Shown here one piece after another: positions 12,013 to 22,498 of a DNA stretch of 64,000 nucleotides. Source of the stretch: Brachypterus glaber (Eukaryota > Arthropoda > Insecta > Coleoptera > Kateretidae); NCBI GenBank assembly GCA_958510825.1, contig OY294045.1, forward strand, positions 94,982,988 through 95,046,987, written 5' to 3'. Each line of letters starts with the position of its first letter. Position 1 is the first letter of the stretch. The notes beneath the pieces are model-generated. The model searched no databases and had not been told where the DNA came from. It saw only the letters and a program-made list of their open reading frames with translations. A program made the position numbers and the translations under genes.

Positions 12013-12346
12013 TTATCCAATACATACAGATAATAAGACAATTACCAGCTTTATTTTAAATAGATAAACTCAATAATAACCCCCGCGTGGCTTTTACTTT
12101 ATTAAGTGGATAATTATTTATTTTACCCACTCAAATGTCACTTGTCAAATTATTTTCTTGTAAATGTCATTAAAATTTTTAATAAAAATATGAATTCCTA
12201 AGCTATTTATTGGATAAAACCTTGTATGGCACTCATGGGTAAACCGATATTGCCCTCTCGAAAATTAACCTGCTTGGCTGACGCCTCGCCCTAATTTTCT
12301 CATGGGCAATATCTTACTTTAACCACTAGTACCATAAATAACTATT
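12013..12346 (+). mobile_element. TTATCCAA-family non-autonomous element, copy A
   Basis: Left end TTATCCAATACATACAG at 12013; an inverted TATTGGATAA at 12208-12217; then a long hairpin from TATGGCACTCATGGG to CCACTAGTACCATA with inner stem GATATTGCCC/GGGCAATATC; right end AATAACTATT at 12346. About 190 bp of unrelated filler lies between the two inverted motifs. Same layout as 58714-59049, 61083-63434, 34267-34782 and the recombinase-carrying 25098-27332. Confidence 0.75.
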
Positions 12347-12709
12347 TTTGTGCCCGGGCCAACTTTATAACTTGACATACTATTTTGCGTCCCGGTATGA
12401 CTTGAATAAACAGAAAAGCTATAGAGAGTAATGGTAAAATAAACAACAGTAAGTTACTGTAGAAAATATAAAATAAAAACCTATTGTTCCTTCCAATAAA
12501 AATAAATGGTCCCATTATAATTACATAGTCCTTGTACTGAATATAAGTACCTACATAGTTGTGTAGTTGGTGATAATGCAATACGTGCTATCCGAAACTA
12601 GATTTTTTTGCATAGCACATTTTGCACTATAACCAACGATATAATTCTAATCCTACTAATTTTGACTCGCTGAATCAGAATGAAAAAGTTCAAAAATAAT
12701 CATTTTTTA

Positions 12710-13200
12710 TAAAATAATTAAAAAAAAAGCTTATAATCGACTTCACGTTAATTTTATTGTTGAAAGCAATTAGTGTGACCGCGGTTTCGCTATAGTAGAT
12801 ATAGCATCTACGGACTTAAATACATATAATGGGACATCTTTAACATTCTGGTCATAAATAACACTAAGGACATTACACAATTAATAAATTAGGTTACAAA
12901 TTAAAAATATGCATTTTCAGTGACATGAATTAGGTTATGTAACCTACATATATATGGGACATCTTTAACATTCTGGTCATAAATAACACTAAGGACATTA
13001 CACAATTAATTTGTAACCTAATTTATTAATTGTGTAATGTCCTTAGTGTTATTTATGACCAGAATGTTAAAGATGTCCCATTATATGTATTTAAGTCCGT
13101 AGATGCTATATCTACTATAGCGAAACCGCGGTCACACTAATTGTTTTAAACAATAAAATTAACGTGAAGTCGATTATAAGCTTTTTTTTTAATTATTTTA
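12710..13200. mobile_element. Palindromic MITE with TA target duplication
   Basis: The left arm from 12710 (TAAAATAATTAAAAA) and the right arm to 13200 are reverse complements over about 190 bp, including GTGTGACCGCGGTTTCGCTA. TA flanks both sides. The centre holds an extra direct copy of a 58-bp arm segment (GGGACATCTTTAACATTCTG at about 12831 and 12957). No gene. Confidence 0.85.
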
Positions 13201-13202
13201 TA

Positions 13203-13778
13203 ATAAACCACTTCACTATAAGAAGTTCAGACGTTCAGAACCATGAATGAATTTTCAAACTGGATAATCATTTTTTGTTTTGTTCAATTTATCTGAAAAA
13301 TATCAAATAAATTCGCATCAAATAATATTTAACTTATAGATCAAGTCATAATATATACAAGTTAGTCAGGGGTCGTATACGACCGCTCTGGTAGTCAACC
13401 TGTTAAATCTAAAACAAGAAGTATTATGGTCACTCGATCGTTTGTTGCTTTGTCTAGTTGGGGGTGTTAGTGTGTTTTGGTGGTTGATCGCTTTGGTCTT
13501 TTATTTTTCAGGCGAAAACTTCCAGAAACCGAAACGGCTAACCACAAAAAAACTGGACTAACGTTTTTTGTGACATTTAGGTTGAATTGAGTTTGAAAAT
13601 TCACATCAGGTCCGTAAGAAGCGAAGGACTCAGCACACTAAATTAAAAATTATTCTGTTACAAAAACAATGCATAGTTATAATAATAATAATAATAATTA
13701 TCATTGCACTCTTATCTTAAATTCTATAAATAAATTAAACAGAATGTTTGCTATGCTTAAATATTACATTAACCAATT
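13203..13778. other. Unassigned sequence
   Basis: No gene supported. A good acceptor-like site (TTATTTTTCAG, ending 13512) precedes a short open stretch, but no matching donor or family motif was found. Confidence 0.4.
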
Positions 13779-14684
13779 ACATCGGCACTTAGTGCTACTA
13801 ACAGTGCCGATGTATTAAAATCTTCGCCGAAAAGTCAAAATATATTACCACGTTTTTTTCACATTTCTCGACGTTTTAGACCATTCTGAGTCGAAATCAG
13901 TAAAAAAAATTTTTGCGTCTGTATGTCTGTCTGTCTGTCTGGGTGTAAACTCTTTAACTCCATTTCTACATGAGATATCGACTTGCAGTTTTTTGTATAT
14001 TGTTTCTTATCATATTCCGAAGAGCTGATTAGATTTTGGAGGTAAACGACCTGGGGGTAAGGGGGCAAAAATAGGGTAAAACTCCTATTTTTAGCATTTT
14101 TTGTTTATAATTAAGGCAATTATTATTGTATTTGGTTAATTTAGCACATATAAAAGATAATTTTAAATTGGTCAAAAAATGTTATAAGCAACGTTTTCCT
14201 AAAACGCATTGTTTTCGAGATATTGGCTTTTAAAGCAGTAAAAGGTTTTTTTAGCATATCTCACAAATGTATAACCCGATTTCAAAAAATTATATTTTAA
14301 ATAAAAGCTCTTTGTAAGCCCTATAAAAAATTTATATACAGTTTTTTGCTAGAATATAATGTTTTAAAGATACAGAATTTAAAATCAACAAAACTAGTTT
14401 GAAATTTGCAAACTAGATGGCTCTAGTGTACAAATTTTAAGCTTCAATTCATTTGTTTTTAAAATCAATCAAAAATTGTAATTAATAAGTTCAACTTGCA
14501 TCCAAGTAAAAACATATTTTTATTATTAATTTTAATTATATATTAAGTGTACAAGAAAAGCTAAAGTTTAATATAAATATTATACAAGTTAGTTTGTGCA
14601 GTGAGGAGTAGTAGTAAAATTGTAATTATGTTATGCTACCCTGTTCTAATAGCATGTTATTAGTTTTCTCAATAGTGCCGATGT
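13779..14684 (-). mobile_element. INE-1/Helentron-like element, family 3
   Basis: On the minus strand it begins ACATCGGCACT (14684-14674) and finishes with a hairpin ACATCGGCACT...AGTGCCGATGT (13813-13779). So the terminal motif appears once at the 5' side and as an inverted pair at the 3' side. A GACAGACAGACAGACA run (about 13920-13942) lies near the 3' end, as in INE-1-like elements. About 900 bp, no real ORF. Confidence 0.5.
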
Positions 14685-14885
14685 TTTGACAGGGTGCTTG
14701 CAACGTTTCATATATTTTGTTTAAAAAACCGTCTAGCTAAAATAAATATTTAACAATAATATTCTTACAATTAGTAAAGTATCGTAAAAACAATGTGGAA
14801 TTTTAATAATATGAAATAAAAATTATGAAACCTTGTAAAAAACAATATTTTATTTAAATAAACCATTCTAATAATGTGTACTCAA

Positions 14886-15110
14886 GTTATTTTGTTTATA
14901 AATTTAAAAAGTAAGTTTTTCTAAATGGAATTGTACCATTTTCAACCTAATTTTTCATTATTTGTAGCTTGAAAATGACTTTATGTTAAAAAAAGTCGAA
15001 ACAATTGTCGCTGTAATGTTTGTTTAATAGACAATAAATTTATATTTTGGAGAGATAACATTTTTTCTATGGTTTATTTAAATCAACTCCAATATGAGTA
15101 AGGATCAAGA
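14886..15110. repeat. Partial copy of the AAACCATAG fold-back
   Basis: Contains the arm sequence ...GTCGAAACAATTGTCGCTG... to GAGAGATAACATTTTTTCTATGG found in pieces at 40085-40155, 41379-41445 and 42122-42133. Here the arm is uninterrupted, so it gives the empty-site sequence for three insertions in the 39937-42133 copy. Confidence 0.75.
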
Positions 15111-15536
15111 ATTTCTTAATTTAATATTTTATTTGTTTATTTGTTTGAAATTATTACAGATCCATGGAGAGCCCCAAATAAGCTTTAGCTTGTGCTAGGG
15201 GTTCTCCATTAATTTTGGACAGCCTAAATTTTCTGTCGCACAGTGTTATTATTATGTTTGATTGGTTTTAACTTACTAATTCTGTTTTTATTGGAAAATT
15301 TTATAATAATGCTTTAAGCTACTAAAAACTGGGAATCTCTTTTAGTTATTGTAAGTAAATTTAAATTATTGCATAATAACATTTTTTCTGACACCCTAAA
15401 AACTCATATCAGCATATTAAACACCGAAAAAACTCTCAAAGTTTGTTTAATTTTGTACACTTTTTCCTGCTGAAATAAGACCAATTAATTTCAATAATTA
15501 CATAATAACAGTTTTTTGACCTCCACTCTAAAAATC

Positions 15537-16053
15537 TTTTTCTATTTTGCGACTCTTATAAGCTCATAATCACACGCATTTTGTGTGTTCTTATAGACCC
15601 ATAAGAAGTCTGTACTTTTTGTTTTTTTGGGTTGGCAACAGACCTGGCCTATTGCTTGACGTTTTCCCTGCAAATGTCAATGTCGCTTTAAAGTTGAATT
15701 TTCTACAAAATTTTGTGTTTAGGTTATTTTTACCATGTTAAAATTGTGGCTTGGTTAATTGCAGTAAAAAGAGAAGAGATGACTATAAAATATATCAAAA
15801 TATCATTTGTTCTTAGAATTTTAAACATGGTGTAAACTGTAATGCCAATCCAAAACAAAAATCCCTAAATCAGTCATCAATTTAAACGTAAGTTTTTTTA
15901 AATTTTAGAGCAAAATAGAAAAAATTGTATAAAGCACTCGTTTCATAACACGTTTTTAGCGCACTAGTACTTTAGAAAACAAGCGGCTCGTTTTCTAAAC
16001 TTGTACTAGTGCGCTAAAAACGTATGTTATAAAACTAGTACTTTAATATACTA
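15537..16053 (+). mobile_element. Subterminal-repeat element with 3' hairpin, family 4, copy 1
   Basis: Left end TTTTTCTATTTTGCGACTC; an inverted GCAAAATAGAAAAA at about 15910-15923; then a hairpin of about 40-bp arms (GTTTCATAACACGTTTTTAG... pairing with ...CTAAAAACGTATGTTATAAA, loop AAGCGGCTC); ends about 16053. The layout is a terminal motif, its inverted copy, then a 3' hairpin, as in INE-1/Helentron-type elements and the TTATCCAA family here. Copies also at 17640-18293 and, truncated, at 33126-33261. Confidence 0.7.
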
Positions 16054-16427
16054 TAAAAGATCAACATATCAAACACAAGTAAAACTTAAATACAATAAAA
16101 GTCAAAAATTTCTCAGACTAGCTAATTCCGGGACAATTATCCTGCTGAAATAGGACCACTCTAATGTAAACTAACTTCTATTATTAAATAATAACAGTTT
16201 GTCAGACCTTTACCCTGGAAAATGGGGAACAAACCATTATATGAAACAACGGTGAACGAGAACCTAAAATGTGTCGGGCGCTGTTCGAGGATAAAATGGG
16301 ACCACCCTAGTGTAAATTAATTCCAATTATTACATAATAACAGATTTCCTGACCTTCACCCTGGAAAATGGTAAACAAATCAGCGTATCAAACACCGGTA
16401 AAAGGAATTTTAAATATCTCCTACGCT

Positions 16428-16433
16428 TATAAA
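16428..16433 (+). promoter_or_regulatory. Possible TATA box of the candidate host gene
   Basis: TATAAA about 150 bp upstream of the candidate start codon at 16580, in a locally GC-richer stretch that follows the tandem repeats. TATA-like strings are common in such AT-rich DNA, so this is weak. Confidence 0.2.
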
Positions 16434-16579
16434 TTGCGGGCGCATGTCTAACGATAACACGACTGAAATCTCCTGCAACAACCCTTAGTCGTCGATCCTT
16501 ACTGTAACTGAAAACTCGCTGAAATCTGCAACGAACGTGGTTAAAGTGCAAAGTGCAGTTGATCGATAGAAGCTACACC

Positions 16580-16602
16580 ATGTCTGCTTCAAGCACTCCA
16601 CG
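16580..16602 (+). CDS. Candidate first coding exon of an unidentified host gene
   Basis: ACACC precedes ATG; the exon encodes MSASSTPR with its last codon split (CG|G) and ends at a CG|GTAGGT donor. The upstream 150 bp is noticeably GC-richer than its surroundings, as a 5' UTR might be. The phase (two bases of a codon left over) fits the exon at 42633-42771, which supplies one base and then an open frame to a consensus donor. That exon in turn joins in phase to 56187-56360. A 23-nt exon alone is weak evidence; the phase agreement of all three on one strand is why I list it. The intron would be about 26 kb. The product is unknown; a serine/threonine- and arginine-rich N-terminus is all that shows. 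Confidence 0.35.
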
Positions 16603-16999
16603 GTAGGTTGTGTTTATTTGACTGTGCGTGGAAAGCCTTCGATGCAATTTGGGGTCCTTATCTGTGTTTTCTTATGTCCCGGAGTTTGCTAGGGTTGTTC
16701 CTGGGAAGTAAGATATTCAAGTCTTAAGATCTAAATTAGAATAAAAGTTTGAATTTAAACCTATTTTCTACTGGATGTATCTGAGATACCGTCAACCGAG
16801 TATATATAGAATGTTTTTTTTTACATTTTTGTACGTAATTTTGGAACCCTATTCAAAAATCGCTTATTCTTTCCTAGAACACTTTCGAGTTTGTTTTTTA
16901 TGAACCCCTATTACTAAAATAGTTTTTTTTTTTGTTAGAGAATTATTATTTTTTTTTGATTTTTCATCGTTCGATATAACCCAGGGTTTTGGTATAGGG

Positions 17000-17260
17000 G
17001 AACAGGGGGCACAGTGAGTCACTTACTCTTTTAGAGCGCATATTTTTAAAAGTTTTGACAATAACTTTTTTATACTACGTTTCTTTGATCTTTAAGCTAA
17101 TATAATTTGCAGGTTTAAATTGAAAATGAATACACCATGATTTTTACAAGTACTTTTTTGACAGTATGTCATTTGATTCACTGAGCCCCCAGTACGGGGT
17201 ACAGTGAATCACTACAAGGGGTACAGTGAGTCAGTATGGGGTACAGTTAATCGTGATATT
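17000..17260. repeat. GGGGTACAGTGAATCA repeat cluster
   Basis: GGGGGCACAGTGAGTCA at about 17006 and its inverse TGATTCACTGAGCCCCC at about 17174 bracket an AT-rich middle. Three direct copies of GGGGTACAGTGAATCA-like sequence follow (about 17195-17255). Possibly a small inverted-repeat element with end duplication. Confidence 0.5.
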
Positions 17261-17290
17261 TAAATAAATTAAGTCAATTTATTAATTTAA

Positions 17291-17311
17291 GAGAGAGAGA
17301 GAGAGAGAGAT
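17291..17311. repeat. (GA)n microsatellite
   Basis: Ten or so uninterrupted GA units. Confidence 0.9.
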
Positions 17312-17639
17312 AAATATTAAGTTATAAAACATCACCATATTTTGTAATAAGTTATAACATAAATATAGTATACGATACAACAACCAGCTGTAAAAGTAAC
17401 CACCATAAAATTGTAATAAATACAACAACAAATGTTATCTTATGTCATAGTTAGTGCTAAACTATAGTACAATTTTTGGTTGGCGCATATATAACTCTAT
17501 GTTGTTGTATTAATAACGCTATTATCTGTCAGTGTATGATAGGCTCTATCAGCTTGTAATTTATTCGTGATAATATCACAGCAATAATAATAATAATAGA
17601 CATATTATGTCTATAATATTTCTATCGCTAATAAATAAT

Positions 17640-18293
17640 AGTATACTAAAGTACTAGTTTCATAACATACGTTTTTAGCGCACGAGTACAAGTTTAGAAA
17701 ACGAGCCGCTTGCGGTGAGTTTTCTAAAGTACTAGTGCTCTAAAAACGTGTTATGAAACGAGCGCTTTATACAATTTTTTCTATTTTGCTCTAAAATTTA
17801 AAAAACTTAATATCATGACTGATTTAGGGATTTTTGTTTTGGGTTGGCATTACAGTTTACACTATGTTTAAAATACTAAGAATGATATTTTGATATATTT
17901 TATTTATTTTATTTATTTATTTATTTATTTATTTATTGTTACATCCAACAGTAAAAACCAATTAAAGGATGAGTCAAACAACAAGATACAGAATTATAAA
18001 AAAAAATAATAACAATCAAACTAGTAGAGTACAAAATATTTACAGTCATCGCTTCTTTTTTCACTGCAATTAACCAGTCCACAATTTTAACACGGTAAAA
18101 AATAACCCAAACACAAAATTTTGTAAAAAATTAAACTTTAAATCGACATTGACATTTGCACCGAAAACGTCAAGAGATAGGCTTTTGTATGTTGCCAACC
18201 CAACAGAAAAAAAAGTAGAGACCTCTTATGGGCCTATAAGAACACGCAAAATGCGTGTGATTATGAGCTTATTAGAGTCGCAAAATAGAAAAA
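17640..18293 (-). mobile_element. Family 4 hairpin element, copy 2, with an inserted LINE tail
   Basis: Reverse complement of 15537-16053, starting with the hairpin (17650-17770) and ending GAGTCGCAAAATAGAAAAA. The two copies form a long-range inverted repeat 1.6 kb apart. About 150 bp (17899-18045) absent from copy 1 is a LINE 3' end. ACGTTTTTAG and CTAAAAACGT arms still pair. Confidence 0.75.
17899..18045 (-). mobile_element. LINE 3'-end fragment with (AAAT)n tail
   Basis: On the minus strand a short unique stretch ends ...GGATGTAACAATAAATAAATAAAT. It interrupts family 4 copy 2 at a point where copy 1 reads ATGACTATAAAATATATC without a break. A severely 5'-truncated retroposon is the simplest reading. 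Confidence 0.55.
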
Positions 18294-18378
18294 TTTATTT
18301 TTATGCTTCCTAAAATTCCTCAAACACTCCACTTTAATAATATTTTGATCTAGCACATTGTAAGTTTCAGTAGCTTAC

Positions 18379-18569
18379 CCAAACGACATTTTTCCATCTA
18401 TAACTGCTTGTAAAGTCAACTTCATATTGGCGGTAATATAATTGCGGCGATATGGATTTCCGGATACGTGAATGTGCTTTCGATATAACCTCGAAACAAA
18501 AACTTTTTGCTTAAATCCTATTACTTTCCCCAAGGAAAGTCTTGCGTTAGTAAATAAATTTCGAAACAT
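18379..18569 (-). CDS. Orphan exon with a psq/CENP-B-like DNA-binding domain
   Basis: From the ATG at 18569, 63 codons run to a GG|GTAAGC donor at 18378-18373. The C-terminal half reads NPYRRNYITANMKLTL then QAVIDGKMSFG. This resembles the start of the pipsqueak-type helix-turn-helix of pogo/Tigger transposases and their domesticated relatives (pattern R.NYT...M..ALQAV..GKMS...AA). The exon ends just where that domain would continue, so a second exon is expected further left, but that stretch is occupied by repeats. Either a decayed transposon gene or the 5' exon of a host gene with a long intron. Upstream lies a GTCTGTCG-rich repeat, so the start codon is uncertain. Confidence 0.45.
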
Positions 18570-18594
18570 TTTTATTGCTTTTTTTACGTTTCTG

Positions 18595-18830
18595 GACGTT
18601 TTATATCCAAAAAATATGATTTCCGTCAAAAAAAAAATTCTGTCTGTCGGTCGTTCGGTCTGTCGGTCTGTGTGTCCGGGAAATTTGTGACCACGATAAC
18701 TCAAGAACGCTTTGGGCTAAAGACTTCAAATTTGGACCATAGGTTGATTATCCAAAACTCTAGGCTGGGATTGTTTTTGGTAAAAATCGGAATGGGGTAA
18801 GGGGGTAAAATAGGGGTAAAAACAATTTTT
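18595..18830 (+). repeat. INE-1-like fragment (GTCTGTCGGTC run)
   Basis: CTGTCTGTCGGTCGTTCGGTC then AACTCAAGAACGCTTTGGG, GACTTCAAATTTGG and a GGGGTAAGGGGG block. Same order of motifs as the family 2 elements but diverged. Related fragments lie at 37700-37900, 51240-51345 and 60160-60340. Confidence 0.55.
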
Positions 18831-18985
18831 TTTTAACTTTTTTTTTAATTTATTTTTCGTTTTACGAAAAAAGAAACTTTTTTTGAAAAAAAATTATTTT
18901 TTGAAAAAATCAAAGGTTAAAAATTTGTTAGCCTGCGTTATTTTGCATTTGGTCTTAAAATTAATTATAATTAATAATAATAATT

Positions 18986-19406
18986 ACACAGGTTTACAAA
19001 AAAATAGTCAGGACTATTTGACTGGACTTTGGACATGGTATTCCTAGGTATTTTGGCGCCCTGAATTTCATCCCGGGGTCATCCCCATCACGTCAGGAAA
19101 ACGAGATTTCAAGGTCATTTGGAGGTCAAAATGGTGATTTTTGGGATCGGCCCCGGGACAACATCTCAACGTTCAGAAAGTATTCAAGACCTACACAGTT
19201 ACCCGTGAAGTTAACAGGTCGCTTGAGATATTGTCGCGGGGCCGCTCCCAAAAATCAACCTGACCTCAAATGACCTTCAAATCTCGTTTTCCTGACGTGA
19301 TGGGGCAAGACTGACCCCGGGATCTGATCTGATCCAAGCCAAAATACCTAGGAATACCATAGTCCGGTCAAATAGTCCTGACTTTTTTTTTTAACTAAAC
19401 CTGTGT
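18986..19406. mobile_element. Palindromic element with ACACAGGTTTA ends, copy 1
   Basis: ACACAGGTTTAC...AGTCAGGACTATTTGACTGG on the left and its complement on the right; arms of about 200 bp, including TCACGTCAGGAAAACGAGAT, form an almost full palindrome around 19196. Copy 2 is at 51356-51762. No ORF of note. Confidence 0.85.
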
Positions 19407-20204
19407 TATTAGACATTAAAAAAATATGAAAAATCGTTGTGAATTTTTTTGTAAAAAAGTTATTTTACACACACCGCGGTGCACCGGTTTTGAACCCTAA
19501 AAAATACTAATAATAGTATTGATTTAAAAGTCGATAGTTTTTCATTATTAATATATCAGTGGAGCGACTGGAAAATGCGACAAAACACTTAAACAAAATA
19601 AACAATATTTATTTAATTATTTATTTATTTATTTTAAATAACGGTCAATTAGTTAATTTGTACAAACAAAACTCTACCATGAAATCTTAGTTTTTTTTTA
19701 ATCAAGCAAAGAAAATCAAAGCGTATCTGTGACTATTATTTGATTTTTTTTATCTAGATTTAGAATTCACACATAAAAATAATATCCCAATTAAACAAAA
19801 AGGATTTATTTTGACAAAGGAGGGTATCGTATTTTGGGCGAAATCGCCTGCAACGATAATACTTTACGTGCTTATAGATACATAAAAAATAAATGCTTAG
19901 CCAAAATTTTATGTACCTTTTAACATCCCGGAACATACTTTAATTAATTATTTTAATTACGAATTTTGACATGTCAATGCACGGTTTGGCAACATTGCAC
20001 CTAACGATGGTTCATGGTTGACATGAATCATGTCATGTCAAAATAAAAATAACTTCTTCTGTGGGACCAAGGGCTATGTATTAAAAATTAAAATATTTTG
20101 TTGTTTTATTGTTAATTTTTACGGATTTAACATACAAAATACACATTGTGTATTACACAATGTATATTGGACTAATCAGACTAGTTTTTCAGTTGCTTTT
20201 GAGG
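19407..20204. other. No feature recognised
   Basis: AT-rich, with short ATTT runs near 19612-19636. No supported gene or repeat. Confidence 0.4.
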
Positions 20205-20329
20205 TATGTTAGATTAGATTAGATTAGATTTATTCAGATCCATTGATGTATAGTACAAATCGGATGTAGTCAATACAATATTAGCCAGTATAAAAACATA
20301 TAAAATTATAATAAATAAGTACACACAAA

Positions 20330-21443
20330 TTAAAATTTAGTGACCATAAAATTCAGAGAGAGAGAGTAAAAACAATTTTCGCTCAGATAATTTTTTGTTC
20401 TGTATTTAAATTGGTTGAGGCTGCCAGAGTTTTTGATAAAATTAGGCAACTTATTATACAGCCCAATGGCGGTGAGCTTGGGGCCCCTACCTACCTGAAC
20501 CAGATTATAAGGGGGGGCATATAGAGAATCTGATTGACGAGTGACGTACAAATTAACATCCCCACAGTTAACAAAACTATCTAAATTTTTCCTGATGTAA
20601 ACAACGCTTTCAAGTATATACATACTATAAATAGTGAGAATTCTATGCTGTTTAAACAGTGTCCTGCAAGAGGAATTAAACGAGCCTTTGAACATCAAAC
20701 GGATAATTCTTTTTTGAAGAATAAAAACCTTGCTAATGTGGGCACTGTTTCCCCAACAAAGAAGACCGTATGTAAGTAATGAATTTATGCATCCAAAATA
20801 ATATTTTTTAAGTGTAGAAGGACTGACTGTATCTCTAATTTGAGAAATACAATAGCACTTTGTAGCCAACTTCTTAACCAGACCCTCTATATGTCCCTTC
20901 CATGAAAGGGTAGAATCTATTAAAATACCCAGAAATTTACCACTGTCGCTCTGCTGGACAATACTTTTACCAGATTTGACCAGAATACTCTGATTAGGAT
21001 TTGATCTCAGCGGGTGAAACAAAATAAAGTTGGTTTTGGAAGAATTTAAAATTAGTCCATTATTAGTACACCAAGTTGACATATTTAGAATGCAGGTATT
21101 TAATTTTTCACTGAGTGAGGTGAAATCCCCTGCAGAAACGATCTCAGAAGTGTCATCAGCAAATAATATTAGATGTTCATTATTAAAAAAAGACAAATCG
21201 TTAATAAAAATTATGAATAATAATGGTCCCAATATACTTCCCTGTGGTACACCTGATTCACAAGAAAGCTTCTTCGAAAATACATTTGACATTTTTACAA
21301 TCTGGTATCTCCCAGACAGGTAGGACTCCAGCCACCTGAGGGCAGGTCCACGTACTCCATATGCAAATAACTTTTCTAATAGTAACTTATGGTTTATAGT
21401 ATCAAAAGCTTTTGAAAGGTCATAAAAAAGGCCACCTGTTTTT
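20330..21443 (-). pseudogene. 5'-truncated jockey/CR1-like LINE reverse transcriptase
   Basis: The frame is open from about 21443 to the stop at 20330 (about 370 codons), beginning inside the polymerase at FYDLSKAFDTI (catalytic motif A). It continues through GVPQGSILGPLLF and LILFADDTS (motif C, both aspartates present), then KFLGILID, the thumb and C-terminal region ending FKYRTKNYLSENC. The endonuclease ORF and first half of the polymerase are missing: this is a 5' truncation typical of LINE insertion. The last complete methionine start (21292) is internal and not a real start. The 3' UTR ends with AATAAATCTAATCTAATCT, a pentanucleotide tail, near 20210. No frameshift in the part kept, so the insertion may be fairly young. 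Not functional alone. Confidence 0.9.
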
Positions 21444-22045
21444 TGCCTATGTATTTGTACTTATAATATTGTAAAGCAATCGAGCAGTTCCAACGTTATA
21501 GCATAATAACCTAAACAGTGTGACCCCAGACTAGTAATTTAATGTGGCTTATAACGTGTTGAATACCTTTATTTCCATAAGAAAGTTTTAAGAGACTGTT
21601 AATAATAGTATGTTATTCAATGAGCGTATAATAATTGCTATTAATCAATGAGGGTGAATTTTGGGACAAGAGCCGAAAGGCGAGTGACCTAATCACCCGA
21701 ATGATTAGTAGCTATTATACGCGAGTAGAATTCTATAATTTATCCACGGTCGTTTTAAATTTTAAACGATTTATTTTTACAGACCCGTGATTAATAGGCC
21801 CATTAATCATTAATTAATATTGTAGAGTGTTTTTATTATACATTCCAAATGTTATGTTAATGTTCAGAAAAACAAAAAAACGTCACTTTTTTTAAGATAA
21901 GATAGAGGCATTTAGCACGTTAGCATTATTGTCACGTTTACGATCACAAAAATTGTTAACGAATAATTATTTGGATTAAAATTAACAAATAAACTTCCTA
22001 AACAGTTTTTCATCATTTTGCACTTTTTTTAAACAAAAACATATT
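21444..22045. other. Unassigned sequence containing a long hairpin
   Basis: No ORF. At 21624-21723 CGTATAATAATTGCTATTAATCA pairs imperfectly with ATGATTAGTAGCTATTATACG, with an inner GGGTGA/TCACCC stem and a GC-rich loop GAGCCGAAAGGCGAG. This resembles the terminal hairpins of the subterminal-repeat families, but no partner end was found. Confidence 0.5.
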
Positions 22046-22388
22046 AATTAATAAACAAATATCGGGACTAGGACTTTAAATAAAAACACTAACTTTTATG
22101 CACTAGCGACGTTTCGTCTTTAATCAAGACTTTATCAAGCTAAAAGAGAGAAAAAGACCTTATGTAATAATAACATAAAAAAATATATAACTTAAAAAAA
22201 AAAATATTAAAAAAATAAAAAAAAAAAAAAAAAATATATATTTTTTTTTTTAAGTTATATATGTTTTTAAGTTATATATTTTTCTCTCTTTTAGCTTGAT
22301 AAAGTCTTGATTAAAGACGAAACGTCGCTAGTGCATAAAAGTTAGTGTTTTTATTTAAAGTCCTAGTCCCGATATTTGTTTATTAATT
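22046..22388. mobile_element. Palindromic MITE with TTAATAAACAAATATCGGG ends
   Basis: Arms of over 100 bp are essentially perfect reverse complements (ATATCGGGACTAGGAC, ACGTTTCGTCTTTAATC, CTTTATCAAGCTAAAAGAG), around an A/T-only centre with repeated AAGTTATATAT. The near-identity of the arms suggests a young element or arm correction. Confidence 0.85.
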
Positions 22389-22498
22389 GTATAATCAAAG
22401 GACACTAATATAATTTGATAAAAACATATTATTTTCATTTAGCCCAAAACTCACCTTTAAAACGATATGTTTCTTTAAATATTAAGAAATACTTAATA

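Larger units (their letters stand above)
15360..16440 (+). repeat. Degenerate tandem repeat leading to the candidate first exon
   Basis: Phrases CATAATAACAG...CTGACC...CACCCTGGAAAATGG, TATCAAACACCGGTAAAA and CCTGCTGAAATAGGACCA recur about four times with spacing near 135-165 bp (for example the CATAATAAC phrase at about 15373, 15507, 16187 and 16332). One unit is split by a 517-bp element (15537-16053). The last, diverged unit runs into the TATA-like site at 16428. Confidence 0.65.

Noticed and set aside
13513..13590. Possible exon after a TTATTTTTCAG acceptor
   Set aside because: Open for only about 26 codons, no donor, no motif, and upstream of the candidate first exon.
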